This document shows, one piece after another, positions 15,677 through 24,034 of a stretch of 51,265 bases of DNA (positions are counted from its first letter, which is position 1; each line of letters starts with the position of its first letter). The DNA is from Planctomycetota bacterium (GTDB taxonomy: Bacteria; Planctomycetota; UBA1135; GCA-002686595): the NCBI GenBank assembly GCA_947484275.1, contig CANKOY010000024.1:1-51265 (forward strand), written 5' to 3'. The notes under the pieces are model-generated. The model was not told the DNA's origin and ran no database searches. It saw only the letters and a list, made by a program, of their open reading frames with translations. The position numbers and the translations under genes are program-made.

Positions 15677-16939
15677 CTATTCCCTGGCCTTGGGTTCCTG
15701 AGGCAGATCGATGCCCTTCATCGTGTGCCCCATCTTGTCGCGCTTCGTGCGCAAATACTTGATGTTGATGGGGTTAGGCTTCGTGGCCAGGGCCTCCTGG
15801 GAGACCAATTCGAGGCCGTAGCCCCCCAGGCCGGCGATCTTCTTGGGGTTGTTGGTCAGGAGCTTCATCCGGCGCACACCGAGGTAGCGCAGGATCTGGG
15901 CCCCCAGGCCGTACTCGCGCAGGTCGGCGGGGAAGCCGAGGGCCTGGTTGGCCTCGACCGTGTCCATGCCCTGGTCCTGGAGGCGGTAGGCCCTGAGCTT
16001 GTTCTCCAAGCCGATGCCGCGGCCCTCCTGGCGCATGTAGATCAGCACGGCGCGCGGCTCCTTGCCGAGCATTTCCATGGCCTGGTCGAGCTGGGTGCCG
16101 CAGTCGCAGCGCATCGAATGGAAAACGTCGCCAGTCAGGCACTCGCTGTGGACCCGCACGGTGACCACGTCGGACACGGCCTGACGCGGGCCGTCGATGG
16201 CCGGGCCGGGCATGCCCAAGGTCAGGGCCAGGTGCTCTTTGCCGTCGACCGCGGAGCGAAACAGGTGCGCCATGAAAGTGCCCGCGCGGGTCGGCAGGGG
16301 CACGTCCATTTCGATCGGCTCGATCAGGCGCTCGTTCTGACGGCGCCAGGCGATGATGTCGGCGATCGTGCAGATTTTCAGGCCGTGTTTCGCGGCGAAA
16401 ACCTCCAGTTCGGGCATGCGCGCCATGGAGCCGTCCTCGTTCATGATCTCGCAGATCACGCCCGCGGGACGCCGCCCGCACATGCGGGCCAGGTCGACGA
16501 CGCCTTCGGTCTGACCGCCGCGCACCAGGACACCGCCGTCGCGCGCCCGCAGGGGGAAGACGTGTCCGGGGCGAGCGAGGTCCTCGGCCCGGGACTTGGG
16601 ATCGACCGCGACGCGGATCGTGTGGGCGCGATCGGCCGCGCTGATGCCGGTGGTGACGCCCTGGGCAGCCTCGATCGAAACCGTGAAGCCCGTGCCCATC
16701 TTCGACGTGTTCTGTGCCGACTGCGGACCGAGGTCCAGGCGGTCGCACAGGGCACTCTCCATGGGTAGGCAGATCAGCCCGCGCCCCTCGCGCGCCATGA
16801 AATTGATGTCCGCCGCGGTGACGTGCTCCGCCAGCATCGCGAGGTCGCCCTCGTTCTCGCGGCCGGGGTCGTCGACCAGGATGATCATTTTCCCCCGGCG
16901 CAGGTCGTCGAGGACTTCGGGAATCGGGCTGATGGTCAT
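15677..16939 (-). CDS. ribBA: Bifunctional 3,4-dihydroxy-2-butanone-4-phosphate synthase / GTP cyclohydrolase II
   Basis: The product is 420 residues, the usual RibBA length, and makes both starting units of riboflavin. The N-terminal half is RibB: RENEGDLAMLAEHV, GTGFTVSIEAAQGVTTGIS, RPGHVFPLRARDGGVL, CEIMNEDGSMAR. The C-terminal half is RibA: VRVHSECLTGDVFHSMRCDC with zinc ligands Cys267, Cys278 and Cys280, then RQEGRGIGLENKLRAY and LLTNNPKKIAGL. In the RibB half the usual GHTE metal motif reads GQTE (Gln143) and DDED reads DDPG. I believe GQTE occurs in other RibBA proteins, so loss of function is not concluded. It begins 9 bp after the NTF2-like gene. Confidence 0.95.
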   Translation of the reverse strand: MTISPIPEVLDDLRRGKMIILVDDPGRENEGDLAMLAEHVTAADINFMAREGRGLICLPMESALCDRLDLGPQSAQNTSKMGTGFTVSIEAAQGVTTGISAADRAHTIRVAVDPKSRAEDLARPGHVFPLRARDGGVLVRGGQTEGVVDLARMCGRRPAGVICEIMNEDGSMARMPELEVFAAKHGLKICTIADIIAWRRQNERLIEPIEMDVPLPTRAGTFMAHLFRSAVDGKEHLALTLGMPGPAIDGPRQAVSDVVTVRVHSECLTGDVFHSMRCDCGTQLDQAMEMLGKEPRAVLIYMRQEGRGIGLENKLRAYRLQDQGMDTVEANQALGFPADLREYGLGAQILRYLGVRRMKLLTNNPKKIAGLGGYGLELVSQEALATKPNPINIKYLRTKRDKMGHTMKGIDLPQEPKARE

Positions 16940-16948
16940 GGCGCCATC

Positions 16949-17446
16949 CTAGTCCGGGCCGGGCGCTGCGTCGCCTGACGGGCTGGGCACGGCCGTGGAA
17001 GCGTGCAAATGGATGATCAGCCAGCGCTCGTTCTGGCGTTCGAGCACGAGGGTGCGACGGGCGGCGACCGTCGCGCTGCCAGCATCGAAACTGACCACCG
17101 CCATTGGGCCCCGCCGCGTGATCACGACGTCCCGCAGTTGCGCCGGCGTCGCGCGCGGTCCCGCGTCAAACGCAGGCGCCACGGCGCGGCGCAGTTCCTC
17201 TGTGCCGACCTTGCGCCCCCCGGTGGAAGGAAGGAAGGCGGTGGCCTCTTCGGCGAAGCAAGCGAGGAAACCCTCGGTGTCCGCCGCGTTCACTGTCCAA
17301 AGGAAGCGCTCGACGAACACTCGAAGCTCCCCGTCGCCGTCGCCGCGCGTTGCCGCACAACCACAGGCGAGTCCAAGGACGGCAAGCAGCGCCAGCAGCA
17401 GGCGACTCAAGTTGGAGAGCGGAACGGATGACGCATCGGTGGCCAT
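16949..17446 (-). CDS. NTF2/SnoaL-like lipoprotein
   Basis: The product is 165 residues from the ATG at 17446. A signal sequence ends in a lipobox-like LLAVLGLACGCAAT, so the mature protein is probably lipid anchored. The rest is a cone-shaped NTF2/SnoaL-type domain: FVERFLWTVNAADTEGFLACFAEEATAFLPS, then a closing strand RTLVLERQNERWLIIHLHAS. This pattern is common in small stand-alone proteins of unknown ligand. It ends 9 bp before ribBA and may share its transcript. It is divergent from the DinB-like gene. Confidence 0.8.
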   Translation of the reverse strand: MATDASSVPLSNLSRLLLALLAVLGLACGCAATRGDGDGELRVFVERFLWTVNAADTEGFLACFAEEATAFLPSTGGRKVGTEELRRAVAPAFDAGPRATPAQLRDVVITRRGPMAVVSFDAGSATVAARRTLVLERQNERWLIIHLHASTAVPSPSGDAAPGPD

Positions 17447-17509
17447 TGCCCCATGGTAGTCCTGGACCGCGAGCCTCTCCCAAACATGAGCTTGGGTATT
17501 CTCCAGCCC

Positions 17510-18043
17510 ATGAGCGCAACGACGTTCGAGTTGGAGCAAGCCATGACCGTGCTCTCGCGCACGCCAGCAGTCTTGGATGACTGGCTGCGCGGATTGCCGG
17601 CGCAGTGGACGGATTGCAATGAAGGCCCCGAGACCTTCAGCCCGTTCGAGGTGGTCGGCCACTTGATTCACGGCGAGCGAACGGACTGGATGTCGCGGGT
17701 CCAGAGGATCCTCGAGGATGGTGAGCAGCGCGAGTTCGAGGCATTCGATCGATTCGCGCACCGCCAAGCCTGCGGCGGCAAGCGACTCGATCAACTTCTC
17801 GATGAGTTCTCAAAACTGCGGGGAGTGAACCTGACGCACCTGCGCGTGCTAGGGCTGGACTCGAAGCGGCTCTCGCTCCGAGGTCGCCACCCGACCTTCG
17901 GATCGGTGACCCTGCGTCAGCTCCTGTCCACCTGGGTCGTACACGACCTTGGGCACATCGGGCAGATCGCGCGCGTGATGTCCAAGCGCTATTCGGAAGA
18001 GGTTGGACCGTGGAGGGAATTCCTGCCGGTGCTCAGGCGCTGA
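17510..18043 (+). CDS. DinB/YfiT-like four-helix metal-binding protein
   Basis: The product is 177 residues from the ATG at 17510; in-frame ATG codons at 17486 and further up are alternatives and none has a strong ribosome-binding site. The three metal-binding His of the DinB fold are visible: His54 in HLIHGERTDW and His145 and His149 in VVHDLGHIGQIARVM. Family members act as thiol-dependent transferases or damage-inducible proteins. The gene is monocistronic and ends just before a palindromic element. Confidence 0.88.
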   Translation: MSATTFELEQAMTVLSRTPAVLDDWLRGLPAQWTDCNEGPETFSPFEVVGHLIHGERTDWMSRVQRILEDGEQREFEAFDRFAHRQACGGKRLDQLLDEFSKLRGVNLTHLRVLGLDSKRLSLRGRHPTFGSVTLRQLLSTWVVHDLGHIGQIARVMSKRYSEEVGPWREFLPVLRR

Positions 18044-18056
18044 GCGAGTTCGCTGG

Positions 18057-18180
18057 CTGGCAGCCCGTTGAAAAGGGCCCGCAGCGCGGCTGGGAGTGTG
18101 AAGGCAATGCAAGGAGCACTGCTGAGAGACGCGCAGGGGTATCCGCGTTTGAGCGCGAAACGCTCACAACGGGCTGCCAG
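18057..18180. repeat. Palindromic element, CAGCCCGTTGAA family, copy 2
   Basis: Bases 18057-18070 (CTGGCAGCCCGTTG) and 18167-18180 are perfect 14-bp inverted repeats bounding a 124-bp element. The core GCAGCCCGTTG followed by AAAA is shared with the 177-bp copy at 6517-6693, while interiors differ. Both copies sit directly downstream of plus-strand genes, which suits a terminator-like or intergenic-targeting repeat. Confidence 0.65.
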
Positions 18181-18300
18181 CGGACTCTGGCGGGATTCCA
18201 GAGGGCAGTGACGAGCGGCGGCGAGGCCCCGACATCACGCTAGTTATCGGGCGGTCGGGTGGTTCGCCCGCCGTCGGGGACGAGTCCCTAACGTGGCCTC

Positions 18301-18348
18301 CCCGGGGCATGGGACAGAAAACACTGGGAAGGAGTACCCTGCCCCGGG
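18301..18348. repeat. Inverted repeat in the leader of the split secreted gene
   Basis: CCCGGGGCA-T-GGG at 18301-18313 can pair with CCCTGCCCCGGG at 18337-18348, leaving one bulged base and a loop of about 23 nt. It lies about 150 bp upstream of the next start codon. It could be a terminator of an upstream transcript or a leader structure; no known riboswitch pattern is seen. Confidence 0.35.
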
Positions 18349-18489
18349 CGTCGAGGACGTACTTCCCAAAAGCGTCTGAAACTGCTCGCCAAGCCAGGAT
18401 TCTCGGGCTTGGTGGCGTTCATTCTGATCACGGACATTGCGCGATCGTCCGCCTGCCCGCGCGCGGGGCGGCTGGCAGCGCGGGACCCT

Positions 18490-18493
18490 GGAG
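18490..18493 (+). promoter_or_regulatory. Ribosome-binding site pointing to the ATG at 18500
   Basis: GGAG lies 6 nt before an ATG at 18500. That ATG is not in the frame of the open secreted protein that follows. The site therefore argues that the true start is at 18500 and that a single-base indel lies within the signal-peptide coding region. Confidence 0.55.
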
Positions 18494-18527
18494 ATTCATA
18501 TGAATCTCTCACTCGCTGCTGCTCGCC

Positions 18528-19151
18528 GTGTCCGTTGGCCTGATCCTGTTCGTTGCTCATCCAGCGCGCGCCGCGGCCACGACCGTCCCGGCGACGGTCC
18601 AGGACAAAAACGTCGTCCAGGACGAGCGCTATGGCTTCAAGTTCAAGGCTCCGAAGGACTGGGCGCGGATCCCGTTGAAACTCGAAGAGCAGTGGCAAGT
18701 CGCCAAGCTCCTGTCCGACCGCAGCTATTTCCACACCGAGCCCAACGGCGGCTGGACATCCGAGCACAAGCCTGTCTCCGTATTGATCGCCTTCGTCACC
18801 GAGAAGGTCCGCGAGGAGGCCAAGCTGCGCAAGCAGAAGGACGAGAAGGGCGAGGACCGCTACGTGATTCTGATCACGAATCCCTACAAGGATTACCTCG
18901 ACTACATGAAGCGGACCTACTCCGGCGGCGGCTGGTTCGTGTCCGACGAGAAAAAAGCCAATGTTGAAGGCGTCGACGTCACGCAGTACGAGATCAAGGT
19001 CGAGAAGCTGACGAATGACGGTCCCAAACGCGTGATCTGCTGGGTGTTCCACACGCCTGAAGTGGACTTTGCCTTCCACTGGGAAGTCCTGGAATCGGCG
19101 TTGCCCAAGGTGAAGGACACGATCAACGACACGCTCAAGTCATCAGGTTGA
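18528..19151 (+). CDS. Secreted PsbP/DUF1795-like domain protein, probably the N-terminal part of a split gene
   Basis: The open part encodes 207 residues from a GTG at 18528, which is unlikely to be the true start. Upstream codons in the same frame continue a signal peptide (SLLLAVSVGLILFVAHPARA) back to a TGA at 18501. Reading from the ATG at 18500 and skipping one base near 18516 gives MNLSL-LLLAVSVGLILF, a perfect signal peptide. The body (YGFKFKAPKDWARIPLKL) looks like the PsbP/MOG1-type fold seen at the N-terminus of secreted proteins. The end (TLKSSG, then stop) appears to be a second indel: one extra T near 19143 would give LKSFRLIPRT and join the following gene. Confidence 0.65.
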   Translation: MSVGLILFVAHPARAAATTVPATVQDKNVVQDERYGFKFKAPKDWARIPLKLEEQWQVAKLLSDRSYFHTEPNGGWTSEHKPVSVLIAFVTEKVREEAKLRKQKDEKGEDRYVILITNPYKDYLDYMKRTYSGGGWFVSDEKKANVEGVDVTQYEIKVEKLTNDGPKRVICWVFHTPEVDFAFHWEVLESALPKVKDTINDTLKSSG

Positions 19152-20176
19152 TCCCGCGCACGGCGGGCGGGCTGCCGACGGCGGCCACGGGCGAGGCGAA
19201 AATCATTCTCGACGACTACGAGAAGATGACCCCGGAGCAGCGCAAGACGCGCCGCATCACCCTGGAGCGCTCGCTACACGACAAGGCCAAGACCGCTGTG
19301 GCCCCGGGATGGGAGACGTTCCAGGTGGGCCGCTTCCTTGTGCTCAACCACACCGACGAGAAATACGCGCGGCGGGTGGCGGAACACTGCAACGCGATCT
19401 TTGAGTGGCTCGACACGACTTTCGCGTTCGTCGGGCCCGACGAGTACGTGCGCCAGCCGATCCTGCGGATCTGCAAGAACCGCGAGGAGGAGCAAGCCTT
19501 CCACAGCGGCGGCATGTATTGGTTCAGCGACAACCAAATCGAGATCGTGGTTTCTCAGGACGACGAGGGCTTCGTCACCGGTTGGGCGGTCGAGCGCGTC
19601 AATCGCCAGCTGGTGCAAATGTGGTTCGCGGAGCGCGACCGCGATATGTCGATGGCCATGCCCTACTGGCTCGAGCAGGGGCTGGATCAAGTGATCGGCA
19701 CGGCCCGGGCGAAGGGCAAGAAAGTCGAGTTTCGCATCGATGACTGGGAGCGCGACGGCATTCGCGAGGGCAAACTCACGCCCGTGCGCAACCTGGTCAA
19801 GATGGGTCGGGAGCAGTACACCGACTCCGCCGAGGGATTCTTCGGCCGCGCCAAGGAAGCCGGCGGTTTCATGCGCTTCCTGGTCACAGGTCCCGCAGCG
19901 AAGAACCCGAAAACCCGCGACGTGCTGCGCGACTACATGAAAAACCTGAAGGCTACGGTGGTCGAGATCGAGACCGCCGAGAAGGCCAAGGGCAAGACGA
20001 CCGAAAAGGCGCCGACCACGGAGAAGGAGGAGGAAGAGCAGTACAAGGCGCGCTCACAGAATTGGCAGAAGCGCGAAAAGGAACTGCTCGACACGACCTT
20101 CGAGAAGACCTTCCACGGCTGGAGCGACAAGGACTGGGAAGTTTTCGAAGCGACCTACCTGAAAAGCGTCAGTTGA
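19148..20176 (+). CDS. DUF1570-like peptidase-MA-type protein lacking the HExxH motif; probable C-terminal part of a split gene
   Basis: The product is 342 residues from a TTG that overlaps the previous TGA. It has no signal peptide of its own, which fits its being the second half of the preceding gene (repaired total about 558 residues). The fold resembles the DUF1570/peptidase-MA group: FLVLNHTDEKYARRVAEHC near the start and MPYWLEQGLDQVIG, equivalent to the usual P-x-W-x-x-E-G segment. At the position of the zinc-binding HExxH the sequence reads VERVNRQLVQ, so the metal site is absent and the protein is probably non-catalytic. A Lys/Glu/Thr-rich insert occurs at about 270-300. Confidence 0.7.
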   Translation: MIPRTAGGLPTAATGEAKIILDDYEKMTPEQRKTRRITLERSLHDKAKTAVAPGWETFQVGRFLVLNHTDEKYARRVAEHCNAIFEWLDTTFAFVGPDEYVRQPILRICKNREEEQAFHSGGMYWFSDNQIEIVVSQDDEGFVTGWAVERVNRQLVQMWFAERDRDMSMAMPYWLEQGLDQVIGTARAKGKKVEFRIDDWERDGIREGKLTPVRNLVKMGREQYTDSAEGFFGRAKEAGGFMRFLVTGPAAKNPKTRDVLRDYMKNLKATVVEIETAEKAKGKTTEKAPTTEKEEEEQYKARSQNWQKREKELLDTTFEKTFHGWSDKDWEVFEATYLKSVS

Positions 20177-20224
20177 TCGCCTCCGCGTGCCGGTTGTCCC
20201 GTGATCTGAACTGAGGAGCGAGCA

Positions 20225-21733
20225 ATGAACCGATGGGTGGCCGCCTGTTTGTGCTTTGTGTTCCTGGTCCCCTTTGCCCGAGCCGACTTCCTGGTGCTCA
20301 AGGACGGCCGACTGGTCGAAGGCCAGAAGCTCACGCGCGCCGAGAAAGGGATCACGGTCAACTTCAAAAACGGGGACGTGTTCGTTCCCGAGGAACTGAT
20401 CGGCGAAGCGCTGATCGAAGGCGAAGTGCTGGCCGAGGCGACCACGCCCGAGGAGCAGGATCAGCGCGCCAAGGGCATGGTGCGCTTCGAAGGCCGCTGG
20501 ATCTCGCCCAAGTCGCGCGACGACCTGCTGCGCAAGCGCGTCGAGAAGCGCGTGAAGGAAATGGAGGCCATGCGCGCCCACTCCGAATGGCGCAACCGCC
20601 ACAAGGTCGCCTCCAAGAACTTCGAGTTCGAACACACCTTGCCGCCCGAGGTCTTCGAGCCCTACCGCGACTTGATGGAGGCGTACTTCGCCCAGTTCAT
20701 GCGCGACTGGAAGCTCTCGCCTCCAAAGGGCCTGGGGCGGCTCAAGGTCTGTCTCTACAGCAACTACGGCGACATGATCACGACCGGCGGTGCGGGCAGC
20801 GGAGTGCTCGGTTACTTCCGTTTCGTCCCGCCTTTGGAATTGAACTTCTTCCACGAGCGGCTCGACGTGGAGTTCACCGAGGAAGTGATGTTCCACGAAA
20901 CCAATCACTACCTGCAGAAGTTGATGGACATGGACTTCTCCATGCCCCACTTCCCCGGTGAGTCGCTGGCCGAGTTCTACGGCGCGAGCAAGTGGGACCC
21001 GGTGAAAAAGAAGCTGACCACGGGGCTGATCCTCGAGGGCCGATTGGTGGAGGTCCAAGACGACATCGCCGGCGGAACGATGATGGACCTCAAGCGTCTG
21101 ATCTCCACTGAGGGCATGTATGAGCACTACAACTGGGGCTGGACGCTCGTGCACTACCTGATGAACGACAAGCGCCTGGCGCCGAAGTTCCAGAAGTTCA
21201 TCGTCGCTCTGCCGGCCGCCAAGGACATCAAGCGCACGCTCGACGGTCGCGGCCTGAAGAACATCGAGCAGGCCGATGTGTTCGAGGCGTTCATGAAGTA
21301 CATGGACCTGCGGGACGACGAGGCGCTCAAGGCCATGGAGAAGGAGTGGCACACGTACGTCAAGGAGAAGCTGACGCTAGTGACTCCGCGCGGCAAGCAG
21401 GCTGCCGCGACCTCCGCAATGAACTCGGGGCGACCGATCAAGGCCATGCGGCTGTTCAAGGAGGCGATCGATGCCGGAGCTACCAATCCAATGGTCTTCC
21501 ATCGCTACGCGACACTGCAGGTGCGCCAGGGCAAACATGCCGAGGCCAACGAACTCTGGCGCAAGGCGATTGCAATCGATCCGCTGGTCGGCGAATTCCA
21601 CTGGGGCCTTGGCCGCAGCCTCCGCACCAAGGGCGACAAGGCCGAGGGCGAGCGCATGATGCGCCTTGCCAAGGAACTAGATCCCGAGGGCTCCTACTCC
21701 GACCTCGATCTGGGCGAACTCAAGGAAGGTTGA
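20225..21733 (+). CDS. Secreted DUF1570-type metallopeptidase-like protein with C-terminal TPR
   Basis: The product is 502 residues. The signal peptide is MNRWVAACLCFVFLVPFARA, with a GAGGAGCGAGC ribosome-binding region just upstream. The N-terminal LVLKDGRLVEGQKLTRAEKG is a small beta domain common in this family. The zinc motif is VMFHETNHYL (HExxH), followed by FPGESLAEFYG supplying the third-ligand Glu, as in gluzincins. The last 120 residues contain TPR-like helices (NPMVFHRYATLQVRQGKHAEANELWRKA). It is likely periplasmic. The preceding split gene and the protein at 26706-27923 are relatives, so this organism keeps a local set of these proteins. Substrate unknown. Confidence 0.82.
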   Translation: MNRWVAACLCFVFLVPFARADFLVLKDGRLVEGQKLTRAEKGITVNFKNGDVFVPEELIGEALIEGEVLAEATTPEEQDQRAKGMVRFEGRWISPKSRDDLLRKRVEKRVKEMEAMRAHSEWRNRHKVASKNFEFEHTLPPEVFEPYRDLMEAYFAQFMRDWKLSPPKGLGRLKVCLYSNYGDMITTGGAGSGVLGYFRFVPPLELNFFHERLDVEFTEEVMFHETNHYLQKLMDMDFSMPHFPGESLAEFYGASKWDPVKKKLTTGLILEGRLVEVQDDIAGGTMMDLKRLISTEGMYEHYNWGWTLVHYLMNDKRLAPKFQKFIVALPAAKDIKRTLDGRGLKNIEQADVFEAFMKYMDLRDDEALKAMEKEWHTYVKEKLTLVTPRGKQAAATSAMNSGRPIKAMRLFKEAIDAGATNPMVFHRYATLQVRQGKHAEANELWRKAIAIDPLVGEFHWGLGRSLRTKGDKAEGERMMRLAKELDPEGSYSDLDLGELKEG

Positions 21734-22143
21734 TTCGCCGCGCCCAGGCGCTGCAGCACTGCTGCGTTCAAGCAACTTCGCGCCCGTTGCGCATCGCGGT
21801 GCTTGAGAGAAACGGCTGCGTAATCTGCGCGATGCTGCGCGCGAGTCCAATGACCTAGCGGGTCGCAGGCCCAAGGCGCCAGCCTTGAATCCCGCGGGGC
21901 CGGGACTGTCGGTGGGCCGAGCGGGACGGCACTTTAGAGTCGCTCGAGCTGGCGTTCGTGCCGTGACCGCGGAGGCGACTGGGCTCTGCCCCACGCGATC
22001 TGACGCCCGGGCAACTCTCCGGGCCACATCTGGAGATCGGGCAGATGGGGCGGTAGGCTCGCCAAGCCTGGGGTGCCGTTCGCCCCGGGGCCAGGAAGCC
22101 ACTGCTCCGCGCCGCCCATGCCGGAGATGTACAGGAGACTCGA
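21734..22143. other. Structured non-coding stretch
   Basis: No gene is supported in this 410-bp gap. It is GC-rich and holds several small inverted repeats, for example CCCGGG-loop-CCGGG around 22007-22025 and GGGGCAGA/TCTGCCCC-type pairs around 21985-22050. It ends with an AGGAGA ribosome-binding site at 22133-22138, 5 nt before the start of the barrel gene. A long 5' leader with regulatory structure is possible, but I could not match a known riboswitch. Confidence 0.45.
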
Positions 22144-22764
22144 ATGAGAATCATGCTGTTCCTCACTCCCACCGCGATCCTTCTCTCGGGCGTGACCCTT
22201 GCCGACGAACCCCAGGCCGCGGGGTTCAGGCTGTACGTGGGGACGGAGCTCAGTGCACAGGAGACCGAATTGGATTCAGGCGGCTTCAACACCGCCGGCA
22301 ATTTCCCGAACACGGGCACCGTCGAGGAAGTTGGCGGAGCCGTTGGTTTGAAGCTTGGGGGCGAAGTCGGAGAGGCATTGAGGTTCGACCTCGGCTATCG
22401 GAAGTACGAGAATCAGCGCTTCACGACGGGCAGTTTCGCGCCGCCGAATCCCACGTTTTTCTACGGGAGCAAGGTCGAGCTGGAGACTTTGATGGTCTCC
22501 GCGTACTACGAGTTGCTGCAGACTCCCAACCATTCAATCTACTGTGGAGCAGGAATTGGAACGTCGCGCACGGAGGTTTCGACGAATGACACCGTGGTCT
22601 CGGGCTCGGAAAGAGACAGCTTCGACTTTGCGTGGCAAGTCGAACTCGGCCTCGACTACAACCTGACAGACTCGATGAGGTTCAACACGGGTGTGCGCTA
22701 CACGGACCTGGGCAAGACGAAAGTTGACCTGAACCCCATTGGAGGCGGGGGGGCCCGCGGGTGA
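22144..22764 (+). CDS. Outer-membrane beta-barrel (OmpW/OmpA-barrel style), frameshifted at a G7 tract near the 3' end
   Basis: As it stands the product is 206 residues ending GGGGARG. A signal peptide (MRIMLFLTPTAILLSGVTLA) precedes alternating strands typical of an eight-stranded porin-like barrel: FRLYVGTELSAQ, LRFDLGYRKYENQRF, LETLMVSAYYELL, SIYCGAGIGTSRTE, WQVELGLDYNLTDSMRFNTGVRYTDLG. The final strand is missing. Removing one G from the run of seven at 22747-22753 extends the frame to 22822 and ends in MELLVGLRFAF, a classic barrel last strand with terminal Phe (225 residues). Either the gene is phase-variable through slippage, or the tract is a sequencing error. A strong terminator follows at 22857-22899. 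Confidence 0.8.
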   Translation: MRIMLFLTPTAILLSGVTLADEPQAAGFRLYVGTELSAQETELDSGGFNTAGNFPNTGTVEEVGGAVGLKLGGEVGEALRFDLGYRKYENQRFTTGSFAPPNPTFFYGSKVELETLMVSAYYELLQTPNHSIYCGAGIGTSRTEVSTNDTVVSGSERDSFDFAWQVELGLDYNLTDSMRFNTGVRYTDLGKTKVDLNPIGGGGARG

Positions 22765-22856
22765 TTTCACGGCCGACCTGACTTCCATGGAATTGTTGGT
22801 GGGATTGCGATTCGCTTTTTGATCCCGGCCAGCTAGTTCGTCGCAGTTCAACTGCA

Positions 22857-22899
22857 AACACGCCGCCCCGGTGCGCCCTGCGCGCCGGGGCGGCGTGTT
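22857..22899 (+). terminator. Strong hairpin downstream of the barrel gene
   Basis: Perfect 15-bp inverted repeats (AACACGCCGCCCCGG at 22857-22871 and its complement at 22885-22899) enclose a 13-base loop. The stem is very GC-rich. It lies 34 bp after the restored stop of the barrel gene at 22822 and 20 bp before the convergent gene's stop, so it can act in both directions; the T-run is short. Confidence 0.8.
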
Positions 22900-22918
22900 C
22901 GTAGGTGGCGCCAGCGTA

Positions 22919-23893
22919 CTACCGGGCGTCAACCCTGGGCCGCCAGCTCGAGACCGCAGCGCGAAAACGCCCGATCCACAGCTCGCGCTCGGACTCCAGG
23001 CACTGACCTACGAAGATGAAGTACTCGTCCTCGCGGATGAGGATGATCTGGTGCACGAGGATGTCAAGCTCCGCCCCTTTGTCGCGCCACTTCGCCAGGA
23101 TCTCCCAGCCCTTCTGGTTCCCGCGCTCGTGGGCCACGGAACTCTCGAATACGAACTCGCGGCCTGACGGCAGCGCGCGCGCGCGGGACTCCGCGAACTT
23201 GCGCGGATCGGCGATCTTCGCGCTGCCCATCGAAGGAGACACGCTGAAGCGCGCTGAACCGGGCTTGTCCTTCTGCACGAACTCCCCGTCCTGGGTGAAG
23301 ACGAGGGATGTCCCCAGGTTTCCGGCGAAGCGCAAGCCTTCGGGATGCTCCAACGTCCACGGCAACGGCGCGAAGGGATCGATGACCAGCTTGGGATTCC
23401 ACTCCGCCCCCAGTAGCGCGGCCTTCATGGAGGTCGACATTTCCGCTTCGATCTCCTCCGGGAACACGGCGTTCAACAGCACAGTGCGCTTCTCGTCGCC
23501 GAAGACTGCGATCCACTTGCGGTACGAAGTTCCCTGCATCGTCTGGCTCACGAACAGGAGCCGAGCATCGCGCTCGGCAATCTTCGTATCGCTGGCCTCG
23601 ATCAGCTTCATCCCACCCTTCGCAAGCCCCGCCTCGTCCATGCCACGGGCGACTTCCGCGAAGGGACCGGGCATCTCGATCACGATCAACGAAGTCGCGA
23701 ACTCCGGCCACTGGTAGCCGAGGAACCCGCGACCGGGCTCGTGATCTGCGGGAGGCGTGAGGGTCACGCGCGTCCCGGGCACGAGGGCGCGCGCGGGCTT
23801 TGGCGAAATGACGGGAACTGGGTCCTGCGTCGGAGCTGCGAGTTGGGTGGCAGAGACTGGGCACAGAACGAGCAGGAAGCGAAGCAGCAGCAT
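22919..23893 (-). CDS. Secreted protein of unknown function
   Basis: The product is 324 residues from the ATG at 23893. A signal peptide (MLLLRFLLVLCPVSATQLA) is followed by a region typical of planctomycete-style secreted proteins with a PsbP-like feel: PGTRVTLTPPADHEPGRGFLGYQW, ATSLIVIEMPGPFAEVARGM, then WIAVFGDEKRTVLLNAVFPEE. The C-terminal half repeats the theme (GREFVFESSVAHERGNQKGWEIL, then IILIREDEYFIFVGQ), so it may be two related domains in tandem. No catalytic motif is visible. I do not recognise the family with confidence. Confidence 0.7.
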   Translation of the reverse strand: MLLLRFLLVLCPVSATQLAAPTQDPVPVISPKPARALVPGTRVTLTPPADHEPGRGFLGYQWPEFATSLIVIEMPGPFAEVARGMDEAGLAKGGMKLIEASDTKIAERDARLLFVSQTMQGTSYRKWIAVFGDEKRTVLLNAVFPEEIEAEMSTSMKAALLGAEWNPKLVIDPFAPLPWTLEHPEGLRFAGNLGTSLVFTQDGEFVQKDKPGSARFSVSPSMGSAKIADPRKFAESRARALPSGREFVFESSVAHERGNQKGWEILAKWRDKGAELDILVHQIILIREDEYFIFVGQCLESERELWIGRFRAAVSSWRPRVDAR

Positions 23894-24034
23894 GGAAGTA
23901 GTGTAGCCAGCAACATCCGGGATCCAGGGTGCGGCAACAGCGGTCCGAAGTCCCGCCCAGCGCGGCGGGTTTTCCCCGGGGAACCGCGGCGAGTTCACTG
24001 GCCTTTCCTCCCTGGCCTCGGTTGACTGGCGGCG

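Larger units (their letters stand above)
18044..18499. other. Non-coding stretch with a palindromic element and hairpins
   Basis: No gene is supported. It contains the CAGCCCGTTGAA-family element at 18057-18180 and a separate strong hairpin at 18301-18348. The remainder leads to a GGAG ribosome-binding site at 18490-18493 in front of the ATG at 18500. Confidence 0.6.
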
